Positions 1-10,817 of a stretch of 64,000 bases of DNA are shown in pieces. The translations under genes were made by a program, and so were the position numbers. The DNA is from Bathymodiolus brooksi (lineage: Eukaryota > Mollusca > Bivalvia > Mytilida > Modiolidae). Each line of letters begins with the position of its first letter. The first letter of the stretch is position 1. Location of the stretch: NCBI GenBank assembly GCA_963680875.1, contig OY804580.1, forward strand, positions 116,067,534 to 116,131,533. The letters are read 5' to 3'. The notes beneath the pieces were generated by a model. The model ran no database searches. It saw only the letters and a program-made list of their open reading frames with translations, and had not been told where the DNA came from.

Positions 1-60
1 GGGAACAATTCAGAATCACATTGAGGACATTAGGAACATCATATGCAGACATATTTAAAT

Positions 61-634
61 AATGACAACGGTAGTGAGTGTCCAAATTTTTTTTTAATCA
101 CAACGGTAGTGAGTGTCCAAAAACAAAATTAATGACAACGGTAGTGAGTGTCCAACAAACATAATTAATGACAACGATAGTGAGTGTCCAAAAAACATAA
201 TTAATGACAACGGTAGTGAGTGTCCAAAAAACATAATTAATGACAACGGTAGTGAGTGTCCAAAAAACATAATTAATGACAACGGTAGTGAGTGTCCAAA
301 AAACATAATCAATGACAACGGTAGTGAGTGTCCAAAAAAATAATTAATGACAACGGTAGTGAGTGTCCAAAAAAAATAATTAATGACAACGGTAGTGAGT
401 GTCCAAAAAACATAATTAATGACAACGGTAGTGAGAGTCCAAAGAGAAATAATTAATGACAACGGTAGTGAGTGTCCAAAGAGAAATAATTAATGACAAC
501 GGAAGTGAGTGTCCAAAAAACATAATTAATGACAACGGTAGTGAGTGTCCAAAGAAAAATAATTAATGACAACGGTAGTGAGTGTCCAAAAAAAAATAAT
601 TATTGACAACGGAAGTGAGTGTCAAAAAAGATAA
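61..634. repeat. 36-38 bp minisatellite, about 15 copies
   Basis: Direct tandem copies of a unit built on AATGACAACGGTAGTGAGTG followed by TCC and an A-rich spacer of variable length. Spacer-length changes (A runs, CATAATT versus GAAATAATT) make the period drift between 36 and 38 bp. Point variants such as GGAAG for GGTAG cluster at the right end, as expected for an array decaying at its edge. The short open frames across it on both strands are products of the repeat and not genes. Confidence 0.95.
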
Positions 635-640
635 TTACAG

Positions 641-1473
641 TGGAACTTGTGCAATCTGACATATGAGTTTTCCTACCTCGCTTGACATCCCACACAATTC
701 TCTCCTTGATAAAAAAAATCCGGTATTCCTGAAACCTGTCAGTTCTGACGTCCATCGTATTCCAATCCCATTGTTATTATTTATTTTTATTTAATTATGT
801 CGTATCTGACTCTTTTATCTTCTAATTAATAAATTACTCTCCTTTCATGTGTATCATGAAATATAAACCATTAAGAAATTGACTGACATATTTTTATCAA
901 TTATATTATTTGAAATGATTGCAATTATATATGGAATACTTCATAAGTAGCTTGGGCTTTTGAAGTAAGAATGTAACAAGCATTTTTAATTAAGAAAAAA
1001 TATCATATTGTTGTTAAGAAAAAAGAAATTGACAGGCTTGTGTACATAAATAAATTATGATTTGAAGTTATTGAGTGGTAGATGATTGAGGATCATTAAT
1101 AATGGATAAAAGTCAATTTTCAAGCATATAATAATTAAAATTTTACATTTGACTGTTTTCGCTCTTCCGTGAAGACGTTATTGTATTGAGAAAAGAAGTC
1201 ATATACATAATATATAAACATGCATTCAAAGGATTGGAAAAGACGTCATTTAACACTTATGCAAATTCATTTCACATTCTTTGTAAAGTACATGGCGGCA
1301 ATTGTAATCTATATATCATGAAATTGTTCTTAATATATTAATTGTGATATCAATTGAATATTAAATGGATTTTCTTTGGTATAGACATCCTTTTACATTG
1401 TAGTTTTCCTCTGTATAAACATCCGTTTACATTGTAGTTCTAATTATCTAAACCATCCTACTTAATCAAACAT
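641..1473. other. AT-rich intergenic stretch, nothing recognised
   Basis: No open frame of useful length, no tandem repeat and no repeat family that I recognise. The duplicated phrases about AACATCC-TTTACATTGTAGTT near 1388-1438 are a short local duplication only. Confidence 0.6.
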
Positions 1474-2050
1474 CAGGCGCGTAGCTCCCTATACGCCAAC
1501 ACGCAGTTGCGTGCACATCGGCGTGCTGAAAAAAAAATAAAGAGCAAAAAAAAAAAAAAATAAGGAATAATAAAATTTTAAAAAAAGTGGAAAACAAACT
1601 GAGTCTCGTTGTGGCTTTTTGTGAAAATTCAATGTCATAAAAATTACGGCATTTCAAATTTCATTCAAATGACGTTACGGCCGTATCATTAGTATGAGCT
1701 ACATCCGTCATCGTATTCTGATTCTCAATGTTGCTGAAAAAAATATTCTGATTTTGGTGGAGGAAAAAAATAATAATCTGATTCAGAGTTTTTGTCATAT
1801 AACCTAATGTTAAATTCTGGAAAAAAAATAGATATTCTAACTCTCGTGTTGTCCGTAAACAAATTTCTGAACGAAACAAAAAACCATAACCCCCCCCCTT
1901 TGCAAGTTAAATGGTCGGTCCCTAAGTAAAATCTGTCTAACAAAATCATGAAATCAATGTGTTGCTTATGTATTAAATTTACCCATGAAAACACCTCAGA
2001 ACGCACCATTTTGGTTTGGTTGCTTGCAAAAAAGGCTAGCTACGCCCCTG
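1474..2050. mobile_element. Short non-autonomous DNA transposon with 5-bp target duplication
   Basis: The left end reads CAGGCGCGTAGCTCCC and the right end, reverse complemented, reads CAGGGGCGTAGCTAGCC. The copies are therefore short terminal inverted repeats starting CAGRSGCGTAGCT. Both outer flanks carry AACAT (1469-1473 and 2051-2055), a 5-bp target-site duplication. The interior of 577 bp has no transposase frame. The CAGGGGCG-type terminus is common in hAT-like families, some of which use 5-6 bp duplications; the superfamily is inferred. Confidence 0.65.
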
Positions 2051-2339
2051 AACATACACAATTTCTGCTCTGGATAAATCTATGCAAATTTCTGTTCACT
2101 AAAATAAAACCCGAGTATTCCAACATCCTGTACAATCCGACACATTTCTCTGGTCCCTTGGTGTGTCGGATTAGACTTATTCCACTGTATAAACACTGTG
2201 AATGCGGTATACAAATAACAAGTTTGGAGGTATCTATTTTGTTTCTGTATCTACTATTTTTCTATTTTGAAACTGTATTTTCTTCCATTTTATTCCATTA
2301 CTCGCAGTAGCATACGAATAGTCCCTTCAACAATTTACA

Positions 2340-2400
2340 CACCCGTAGCCAGAGGGGGTTCGAAGGGTTCGTGCAACCCCCCCCCCCCCCCCCCCCCTTG
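2340..2400. repeat. Transposon-terminus-like sequence ending in poly(C)
   Basis: CGTAGCCAGAGGGGGTTCG followed by GTGCAA and about 22 C residues. The CGTAGCCAG-plus-GC-homopolymer style matches solitary ends of repeats elsewhere in the window (for example 30841-30905). No partner terminus was found. Confidence 0.4.
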
Positions 2401-2621
2401 AAAACGAATAAGCACTATTAAAGTCAAAATATCAAATCAAATCAAATAAGTTTTATTTAAAGTCGAAACAACTATAACACATAGCATAAGCTTTAGTGAG
2501 CTTTTGAATCGACTATTACATAAAAAGCACATACAAGTATAAAATAACTTTACAAGCACACATTACATCACAAAGCAAAAAAACTAAACAAAAAACATGC
2601 ATGCATAGACATTAGTATAAA

Positions 2622-2926
2622 ACATAAGCTCATGTATACATAGTCATACATAAAAGCAAACTCATGCATACATAAAACACAGTTGCATATAAAATTAATC
2701 AGAACTGAGTCTAAAAGCATAAAAGCATAAGCTCATGTATACATAGACATACATAAAAGCAAACTCATGCATACATAAATATAGTTACATATAAAATTTA
2801 TCAGAACTGAATCTAAAAGCATAACACATAAGCTCATGCATACATAGACATACATAAAAGCAAACTCATTCATACATAAATACAGTTTCATATAGAATTA
2901 ATCAGAACTGAATCTAAGAACATAAT
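2622..2926 (-). repeat. Three 102-bp tandem units in the LINE 3' UTR
   Basis: Three imperfect direct copies begin near 2622, 2725 and 2825. Each contains CATAAGCTCATG, ACATACATAAAAGCAAACTC and TCAGAACTGARTCTAA. They lie between the end of the reverse-transcriptase frame and the element's tail, so they belong to the LINE 3' UTR. Confidence 0.85.
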
Positions 2927-3005
2927 AGCAGATCAGGATAGGGTAATATTAAAACTATTAAAACTATATAGCACTAAGTACACAAAGCATTACAAGACAA
3001 ACTGT

Positions 3006-3813
3006 TTACACGCAAGCACTACAATGGCATGAGCCACCATTCCAGGTATTCAATAATTTTGAAAATTGATTTAAGTTTTGTTCTAATCTAATAGGGTTTG
3101 GTAGCTCATTCCATAGTTTGGTTGAAAAATAACGGAATGATTTCAGACCATACCTTGTTGTTTTTACAGATGGTACATCAGCTGTGTTTTCGTATCTAAA
3201 GGAATAATTATGTTTTTTAATATTTACTAAATCATGTAAATAAATAGGGCTTTCTTTATGTATAATTTTAAACGTTTCAATTGCTATACTTCTTAATCTT
3301 CTAACTTTAAGTGATGGCATTTTTGATTTTTCCAGTAATTCTTCATAATTTAAAACATAGTCATTATAAATAAACCTGAGTGCCCTTTCTTGATTTTTTT
3401 CCATTTTCTTAGTATTTTTCACACTGCAAAAATGCCATGTTACAGGACAATAATTGAAGTTGGATAATATAAATGAATAGTAAATAGTTAGTCGACCTAG
3501 CTTATTTAAATATCTACCAATTCTTTTCAAAACATTAAGTTGACAAGCAGGTTTTTTTTTACAAATTTCTGATATATGCTTATCAAAATTTAATTCATAA
3601 TCTATTGTAACACCAAGAAGTTTAACATGTTCTTCACACTTTATCTTGCTACCATTTAAATCAAAGCAAATCTGTTCTTTAAAAGTTTTCTTGCCTATTG
3701 CCAAAGCTTGGAATTTGTCTGGATTAGCTTGCATTAAATTGTTTGCAAACCAATCCAGCATTTTTTGACTGTCACTCTCTAATTTTGAATTAACATTTTT
3801 TAGATCATAATCG
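3006..3813 (-). pseudogene. LINE reverse transcriptase, C-terminal part after the nested insertion
   Basis: This is the downstream half of the CR1-like reverse-transcriptase ORF. It resumes in frame right after the nested LINE with the residues DYDLKNVNSKL and continues through the thumb and C-terminal region: LGVTIDYELNFDKHI, IYYSFILSNFNYCPVTWHF and a terminal ELPNPIRLEQNLN block, all familiar from Jockey/CR1-type LINEs. The stop is near 3006. Rejoined across the insertion, its frame follows directly on the YADD-containing segment at 5151-5220, so the insertion caused the break. The segment is a transposon remnant and not a host gene. Confidence 0.85.
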
Positions 3814-3847
3814 GCATATATATATATATATTTATTTGGAAAAACTA

Positions 3848-3892
3848 CCCCTTTACAACGGGGGCAACCACCACCGGGGTAGCAGTGGTTGC
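3848..3892 (-). other. Family-B LINE 3'-terminal double stem-loop, copy 1
   Basis: On the minus strand, a 10-bp stem (3864-3892) closes a CTACCCCGG-type loop, followed by CCCC-GTTGTAAA-GGGG (3848-3863) and then the TA tail. The same structure occurs in the plus-strand copy at 41900-41944. Between the copies one stem pair changes from G-C to A-T on both sides and two more change to wobble pairs, which supports RNA structure. Stringent LINEs use such 3' structures for recognition by their reverse transcriptase (family knowledge). Confidence 0.75.
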
Positions 3893-4157
3893 GTCCAAGA
3901 TATGCTTACATATTATAAAACTATATACAGTACATACTAAAAATAATATATACAGTGAAATGTCACACAATTTCAGTTTATAATGTCTCTCTTTCTGTTA
4001 AGATCGTATTTAGTACATGTAAAACACAAACTGAATTGTAGACAAATATGTTACAAACACAGATCACATAAAATTTACCTAAATATTTTCTTAGTAAAAT
4101 ATCAAACAAAAACCCTATTGACAATTATCATTTAACATTTTTAGATCGAAAAAAACC

Positions 4158-4325
4158 CCCAAATATAATAACATACAATAATAGTAAAATATATATTATA
4201 GAACATACAATTATAGTAAAATATATATTATAAAACATACAATTATAGTAAAATATATATTATAAAACATACAATTATAGTAAAATATATATTATAAAAC
4301 ATATATTATAGTAAAATATATATTA
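4158..4325 (-). repeat. 32-bp AT-rich tandem repeat in LINE-B 3' UTR
   Basis: About five copies of a unit containing AACATACAATTATAGTAAAA followed by TATATATTATAA, located between the family-B ORF stop and the 3' stem-loops. Confidence 0.85.
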
Positions 4326-4335
4326 TGTCACTTAG

Positions 4336-5150
4336 TCATTCGGCGATTTGGGACCTTAGCATAAAAATATTGCACAAAAACCTCTTACATAGTTTATCAA
4401 TTTCATCTCCTATAAAATTAGAGAAATGATATCCCAAATCACCGATTAAAAACATAATTTTTCCATGTGGCGGCAATCCAGTGAAGTCAGCATCTACGTT
4501 TTGTCCACAAAATAGGGTTGTTATGTCCGAGTTTAACTCATTTCTCAAATTAGTATATGCTTCACATTCAAGTAGCACGTGATTCACATTTTCTTCATAA
4601 TTGTTTGTACATATTGTACATTGAGGATTAGTGCGAATTTGCATACGACATAAGGTACTGTTTACTGGCAAGCAGTTGGTCCTTGCTAGAAGTTTGAGCC
4701 TTGAACCGCGAAAATCATTTATATTGATTAAATATTTTTGGGTTCTACCTGTGATATTAAACGTTTTGTACAAATGCAAGCTTGACTTCGTATCTATATT
4801 GTCAAGTTCTTTTCTTCGTGTAAATTCACCAAAAAATGTATAGAATGTACCTTTATTAAAACTTCCATTTATAAAATGATCTAGACCAACCGACTCAAAT
4901 AAAGATCGTATGTAATCAAAATAAGGCCATTCCTTTATATTTTTACTAAATAGTTTATCAAATGTTTGCTTGCACAGTCTTGTTGAATTTAGTTCAGAGA
5001 ATCTTGAAAAATAAGAAATTCTCTGCCTATCTAAAAAAGCATTGATTGGTTCCCATCCTAACTTAAATAATAAAGCACTTATAGGAATATTAATTTTTGT
5101 ACGTAAAATAATTTTTGCCGCTTTGTATTGTATACTTTGTAGTAAATTAC
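4336..5150 (-). pseudogene. Family-B LINE ORF, C-terminal fragment with zinc knuckle
   Basis: About 270 residues of LINE ORF C-terminus. Visible landmarks are ALLFKLGWEPINAFLDRQRI, SLFESVGLDHFI, RGSRLKLLARTNCLPVN, a zinc knuckle CTICTNNYEENVNHVLLEC (C-x2-C-x8-H-x4-C) and LIGDLGYHF near the end. These align block for block with the plus-strand copy at 40945-41736. The open frame extends upstream to 5220, but its first 23 codons belong to the host LINE read out of frame, so the true element boundary is 5150. The reverse-transcriptase catalytic core is missing through 5' truncation. Confidence 0.85.
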
Positions 5151-6160
5151 GCATAAGATAAAGTGTTATCGTCTGCATAATTATATATAGTACTAAAATC
5201 AACAGAATAAAAGATGTCATTAATAAAAATGTAAAAAGAGAATGGGGCCCAAAATTGAGCCCTGTGGCACACCTTTATACACTGTTTCAAAAGAGCTACA
5301 AATATTTTTTACCTTTACACATTGTTTTCTACCAGACAAATAGCTGTTTAATAAATTTATAGACTTTTCTGATAGACCATATGCTTCAAGTTTCAATAAA
5401 ATGAGGTCGTGTGGGAGACAGTCAAAAGCCTTTGATAAATCCATTAAGATAGCTGCTATATATTTGTTTTCATCCAAAGCTTTTTTCCAGTCTTCAATAA
5501 TTTTTAGTAAGGCAGTTTGACATCCGAAACCTTTCCTAAAAGCTGATAATGATGGATGAAAATGAAAATTTAAAAAATCTGTTAATTGGTCAAAAATAGC
5601 TCTTTCAACAAATTTTGATATCGTTGGCAAAACACTTACTGGGCGATAATTTCCTTTCTCTAAAATATTCTTCTTCTTGAAGAGCGGTCTAACCTGTGCT
5701 GTCTTGAGCTTATCTGAAAAAATTGATACATCAATACACTTATTAATAAAAAATGTAATTGGTTCTACAATACAAGGCATAGATAGCTTCAGTATTTTTG
5801 GTGATATCCCATGGTAACCTGTAGCTTTCTTAATATTCAATTTGTTTATTTGCTTACTAACAAAATTAGAGCTTACCGGTTTAAAATTTAGATCATCAGT
5901 AATCAGCTTTATTTCTTTGATCATACATACACTAGGATGCTCTTTATTTACAATAACATTTGTATTACCAATATTTTTTGCTACGTTGATGAAAAAGTCA
6001 TTGAAAACTTCAGATACCTTTGCTGGACCATTTATAATCTCACCATTTTCACTTAATGTGATATGATTATTACTACTACTGCCTTTCTTTGACAAAAATG
6101 GCTTTATAGTTGGCAAAAAATCAGATGATTTTGGTCCTCCAACACATCTCTCAAAAAATA
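5151..6160 (-). pseudogene. LINE reverse transcriptase domain, N-terminal and palm region
   Basis: CR1/Jockey-type reverse transcriptase. In order along the protein: KATGYHGISPKILKL, RPVSVLPTISKFVE, SAFRKGFGCQTALLKI, motif A DLSKAFDCLPHDLI, and motif B GVPQGSILGPILF. An extra base near 5232 then shifts the frame. The next frame gives the catalytic box NYADDN at about 5165-5185, so the polymerase residues are still legible. The domain is connected upstream to the endonuclease/linker segment through a one-base change in a T-run near 6158. Confidence 0.88.
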
Positions 6161-6919
6161 GTTTTGGATAGATTTCTTTTTAACTTTATTAACATGATTT
6201 CTTTGCTTTCTATAATTTTCCCAGTTTACTTTTGATCTATTTTTCAAAAAATTATTGTGGAGCATTCTCTTTTTGTAAATTTCTTTTCTTAAGGTTTTAT
6301 TCATAAATGGTGCTGGAGTTTGAACTGGTTTTCTTTTCTTCAATGGGATATGTTTATTTACAACTTCAAGATAAGATTTTTCAAAAATTTCATATGTAGA
6401 GTTTATATCTGATTCATTTCCTATATTTACATAATCAATTTTTTCTAGATCTTCAACATACTTTTCATGATCAAAGTTTTTATAGCTTCTATAAGTAATA
6501 TAGTCTCTATTTATTTTTGGTATCCTGCCTTTGATTTGGTTTGATACTATATTGTGCACATCACTGAGTTCGCAGTTAAAGTTTGTAGTATTTTGGCAGT
6601 GACTCGGTTTGTTGGTAAGTATAACATCAATTAAGATAGGTGATGCATTTTTAGTGAAGCAAGTCTCTTTTTTTACTAAGTTACTATAATCAAATATGTC
6701 ACATACTGATTGTAGTGGTGATGATTTTTCTCTGTCCTGCATATTGTAATTAAGGTCACCAAGCACAAGAACATTTTCATAATTTAAGGATGCTTTGTCA
6801 AAAGTGTTTGTGAAATCCTCTATGAATTTATCATCTTTCATAGATGGGGGTCTATATACTCCACATATAAGCCACTTTTTGTCATTGAAATTTATTTCGG
6901 TAAATATAGATTCTATAGC
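6104..6919 (-). pseudogene. LINE endonuclease C-terminal part and linker
   Basis: Apurinic-type (exonuclease-endonuclease-phosphatase fold) endonuclease remnant. WLICGVYRPPS is encoded at about 6870-6838, then VLVLGDLNYNM with the catalytic GDLN, then SDVHNIV, corresponding to the SDH motif with a Val inserted between Asp and His. A basic linker follows. The N-terminal half of the domain is absent because the element is truncated at about 6919. The frame ends early at 6104 because of the frameshift in the T-run near 6158. Confidence 0.85.
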
Positions 6920-8110
6920 AGATCAACAGATAAACAGTGCCTTCAGTGGCTTCAGTCATATTTATTTACCCCTATCAATCATAGAAGTGATAATAAAGTG
7001 TACATGTGTACAGGTGAATTTCTCCCACATCAGAGGAAATTTGTAAACAGCATTCATTGTCGATGGAAAAAGGGCGAGGGTCCAGGGAAGACCACATGCT
7101 ATGAGTTTAACTAAAATCAACTTCATGCACACTATTGTGTATGATTTTTTTTCATTGAACAAACGAGTTGTTTAATTCAGAATAACCTCATGCACGCTAC
7201 GTATGTACTTCCGTCATCTTTGACTCACAATTTTGAAGTAAAAAAATTGATGTAATGAGTATAATAGTGACATCCTATTACGTCCTTCAACAACAAAAGA
7301 ATGGGACATCGAACCAAGTGATAATGATCGCAATGCGTAGAGAAATCTTGTCAGTAAAAAGTCATTTTCAAAATTGATATTACTTGTTACCTGACTGACT
7401 AATATGAGCATTTAATTTCAATGTTGCAATGAATGACACACATGTGTTATTCACTTGCTTAGTTGACAGTCTTCTATATCCCATAAAACTAGGAGCTTTG
7501 TAACAGGGTTGACATATCATGCTTATTGAAAAAACTGACATCAATTGGTTAATTCGATCACTAGAGTGCATGCAATGAGTTTTACTATGATCTTAGACTT
7601 TGTGATTACAACTTGGAATAATTAGTCATTCATGTATTAGTATATACAATACTATATAGTAACAACTATTTTGAAAATGACTCTGTGGTAGTATTGTACA
7701 TTTGAATTGAGTTGTGTTTATTTCTGACCTTAAAAACGTTCATACAAACAGGGGCAGACACATCCATCTTGATATTATATGGCTTGTAGTTTTTCATAAA
7801 CATGTCTAACAGTAAACTTGAGACTATTTCACATGAGAAAATGTTTTTCAAATAAATATTGCAATTAATCCTCAGATGTGAATTAAAGAATGATATTGTG
7901 TTGTAAAATTGAATGTTTTAAAAAAATAAAGTATTATTTGAAGACAAAGATGTCAGTGTGTTGTTGCATATATTAAAGGTATATGATACCTGTATTGCTA
8001 ACACAATTTTTGTTAAGTATTTTATGGTGAAGTAAACTTTTAACCTATATGGTTATAAAAGTTGATGAAAATTATAGAAATTCAATGTAAAAAACAGGAC
8101 TTTCTGAAAT
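6920..8110. other. No gene recognised
   Basis: AT-rich sequence with only short open frames that show no domain signature on either strand and no tandem repeat. Confidence 0.55.
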
Positions 8111-8123
8111 TTAATTGAAGTGC

Positions 8124-8163
<40 letters not shown>

Positions 8164-8245
8164 CAGACCCCCGCCGTAATAGCACCTCGTTCCGCGAGGT
8201 GCGCAACTCGCTTTGCGAGTCTCTGTAACCCCCCTCTGGAAATTC
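8111..8245. repeat. Dispersed-repeat terminus with two GC-rich hairpins
   Basis: Contains two adjacent hairpins: GCACCTCG-TTCCG-CGAGGTGC (8182-8202) and GCAACTCG-CTTTG-CGAGT (8203-8220). They are flanked by TACCCCAGACCCCCGCCG and CCCCCCTCTGGAAATTCCTG. GC-rich sequence of this kind stands out from the surroundings and looks like the end of a DNA transposon family. Confidence 0.5.
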
Positions 8246-8689
8246 CTGTCTACGGTCCTGATTTATCGTATTTACGTATGGACTCATCACATATTGAGGT
8301 TTTACAAATATGACGGAAAATGCGTTCATTGATTTGAACTTTTTTAAATGTACGTGTTTGTACGATTGTATGGTAATTAAGTTCACATCTATCTGTGCAA
8401 TCAAAGACATCACCATTGTAGCTTGTTCCTTCGACTGGTAACCTTTAATAACAACATTTTATAATCTAGATTGACAGCAGGTCGGTCCTTGCTAGGAGGT
8501 AACTGTAAAAAACAATCACAACGGATACCAACTAGAGTAAACTGTGCATGCAAAACAAAAATGATATTCTACAAAATATCACTAGAGAGAAATTGAACAA
8601 AAATGACTAAGCATACTAAATTGATGAAACTGTACATAAAATATAGAGGAAATAAACGCCAGAGAAAACAGCAGGGGGGATCAACATTG

Positions 8690-9765
8690 GACAATAAAGA
8701 AGCACAAGCAAGAAGAGTTTGAAGATACCAAAGGGGTAATCAGAATTCGTAAATCGAAGGGCAGACAACACAATGGCCAAAAGAAAAAGTACAAAGGGAC
8801 AGCCGTCGATCTACAAAACATACACATAAAATAAAAGATCGAATAATATGAACTCCACTATAAATCCCACTAAAACATGTGTCATCAGACTCAAAATGAA
8901 ACACCGCACAGAAAAGTGAAAAAGACATACTCATATAGTGAAAAAGACATACTCATATAGTCTTCTGGTAAAGGTATGGTGGGTGATAGAAGGAAGAATA
9001 AATCTAGTAAAAGGGAAACGATCCATAGATGTTTCGTAACTGTCAACAAGTTCGCGATGACGATCGTATAATTTGTGTAGCTTCCACCTACGAGCAATGT
9101 AGATATGCTGAGTAACTTTTGCTTTTTGATCTCTACCAGAACATCACTGTACTTGGCACAAGCATTAGAAAACCGTAACGTTGTAACATGTAAACTTCAT
9201 AAAGGGGAAGTTGGCTATTGGAAAAGGAAATTCATCATGTTTGTGGTAGAGTATTGTTTTTAATCTTACCCCGTTGTCGATTTCAAAGAGAAGATCATGG
9301 AATAAACAGACTATTGAGTGTCAGTAGTATAGTTTAATTCAAGCTCATTTTGATAGATATTTTGTGCAGATAATCACCGAATGGAGCTGGAATTAATGGT
9401 TTGGGCTAATTTTCTGTCGTTATTCTGGTGAAGCTCCTGAAAGAATCTTGCCTCATTACCGAATAGAAACAAATCGGAGAGAAAAGGAGCACAATTTGTA
9501 CCTTTTTGTTTCCATTTAAAGATCAATCGTCTGTGGAATCACTAGTTCATCAAACTGGACAGATATGTTGTTGATAAAAAAAATCTAGCATTTGAATGAT
9601 TTTGTCCTGTTTATATTTCTTATTAGATTTTGAAGGGCAAGGTAATATTTATATCTACCAATAGCAAGATGCTGACACCTTTGTACTCCTTTCTTCTTAG
9701 AGAAGCAACACTGTAGCAGTTCTTTATGTAGGGTGATATATAAGGTAGAATCAAAGGTATATAAG
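8690..9765 (-). mobile_element. Penelope-like element remnant: reverse transcriptase to 3' UTR
   Basis: Read on the minus strand from 9765, frames give motif-A-like sequence TFDSTLYITLH, then KKKGVQRCQHLAIGRYKYY, NCAPFLSDLFLF (the conserved block before the catalytic box), a degraded IYQNELELNYTTDTQ segment, NGVRLKTILYHKHDEFPFP, and KLHKLYDRHRELVDSYETS near 9080. The typical 3' UTR (TTTGTAGATCGACGG, TTGTGTTGTCTGCCC, ACGAATTCTGATTACCCC) follows down to 8690. Order and spacing match the better copy at 51803-52740. Many frameshifts and stops make it dead. It abuts a plus-strand copy head to head at 9765. Confidence 0.75.
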
Positions 9766-10215
9766 CTCGTGGTTCTTATCAGGATTTCCTTGGTAGAGGG
9801 TTTCTGCAAATAAGGAAGCTACTGTACCAAGAGTTACGTTGAAATCAACACTTTGATAGTTTTACAGTCGCCACCATGACTTGGTAAACCGTTACGATAT
9901 ATCTGTATCACAAATGACCATGGATATGTTCCACTTGTCGTAAGCACTTCCTGGGCCTTTCTTCATTCATAGCTTACCACCGGGTTTGTATCTACAGAAA
10001 AAACGACGGGTGCCACTAGTGTAGTAGGAACTGTTTACCCTTCCGGAGCAACTGAATGGGGATCTTTAGTTTTTGTAGATCGTTGTTTTTCCTTTTTCCC
10101 CTTTTTTTCGTTTGACCATTCAGTTTTCTGTCCTTCAATTTACGGATTCTGAATACCTCTTTGGTATTTTCAAACTCTTCTTTGATAAACACCACTTCTA
10201 GTAAAGCTACAACCA
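9765..10215 (+). mobile_element. Penelope-like element 3' piece, opposite orientation
   Basis: Starts within codons for RGSYQDFLGRGFL, continues through CCATGACTTGGTAAACCG, AAATGACCATGGATATGTTCC and ACGACGGGTGCCACTAG, and then the 3' UTR with TTTTGTAGATCGTTGTTTTT and a terminal TTTGGTATTTTCAAACTCTT. It is 5'-truncated exactly where the minus-strand copy 8690-9765 begins, so the pair is joined 5' end to 5' end. Confidence 0.75.
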
Positions 10216-10817
10216 TGATACGTTTGGAGACCCATTTAGACGTTTGTAAGAATTAGAAGGTTATAATAAGAGACCTATGTTACATAATTGCCGCCCTGGT
10301 CTTCTACACAACGAGTAGGATACTGATACAGTGGTAACTCAGTAGACAACCAGTAGCACATATAAAGACGGTTTCTACATCACTAACTACAATACAATAA
10401 AGTGAATGTGATTATAATATGGGAGTATGAAACTAGTGTTGAAATGCCTGTACCAAGCCAGAAAAGTGACCGGTCATGTATATATGTGTCAAGGGTATCG
10501 ATGTTGCCTCTTTTTACAATATTTTGTTGGATTTTGGAATTGTTCCGACTGTGTGGTATTTTTTTTTATTATTATTACATTGTCAACATTAAAAGATTAA
10601 GACAATTTTTTTTGAATGTGCATTTTATATTCATATGCAACTATACCTTCAAGGATGAGAGACATTAAGGGTTAAATGTTACCCTCATAATAATGTGACA
10701 ATTCAAATGATTAAAGCGCTCTTTAAGTTATGTTAAAATGTTACACTTAGGAATACATTGTATTAACGTTTATACGGAATCTGACGTCATAGCATCACGA
10801 AATCTAAATTGTACAGT
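10216..10817. other. No gene recognised; short dispersed-repeat phrase
   Basis: GCCTGTACCAAGCCAGAAAA near 10447 recurs in related form near 48096 and, inverted, near 49680. This marks a widespread repeat. The rest has no visible feature. Confidence 0.5.

Larger units (their letters stand above)
3819..5150 (-). mobile_element. Second LINE (family B), 5'-truncated, nested in the first LINE
   Basis: About 1.33 kb on the minus strand, flanked by GCATA on both sides (3814-3818 and 5151-5155), a probable 5-bp target duplication that overlaps the AT-rich tail. The insertion splits the first LINE exactly within its catalytic-domain codons. It carries the ORF C-terminus (4336-5150), a 32-bp repeat array, two 3'-terminal stem-loops and a TA-repeat tail. 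A second copy of the same family lies on the plus strand at 40945-41980. Confidence 0.85.
2428..6919 (-). mobile_element. CR1-like LINE retrotransposon, 5'-truncated and interrupted
   Basis: On the minus strand the element reads endonuclease remnant (6919 to about 6400), linker, reverse transcriptase (6160-5151 and 3813-3006), and a roughly 570-bp 3' UTR that ends in an ATTTG-type short tail at 2428-2450. Such short-repeat tails instead of poly(A) are typical of CR1-clade LINEs (family knowledge). It is 5'-truncated inside the endonuclease. Two single-base frameshifts (near 6158 and near 5232) and a second LINE inserted at 3819-5150 make it inactive. Confidence 0.85.

Noticed and set aside
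94..462. 122-codon minus-strand frame and 76-codon plus-strand frame
   Set aside because: Both are read through the 36-38 bp minisatellite at 61-634.
4336..5220. A 294-residue protein gene starting at 5220
   Set aside because: The first 23 codons are host LINE sequence in the wrong frame; the element boundary is at 5150 and the rest is a LINE C-terminus.
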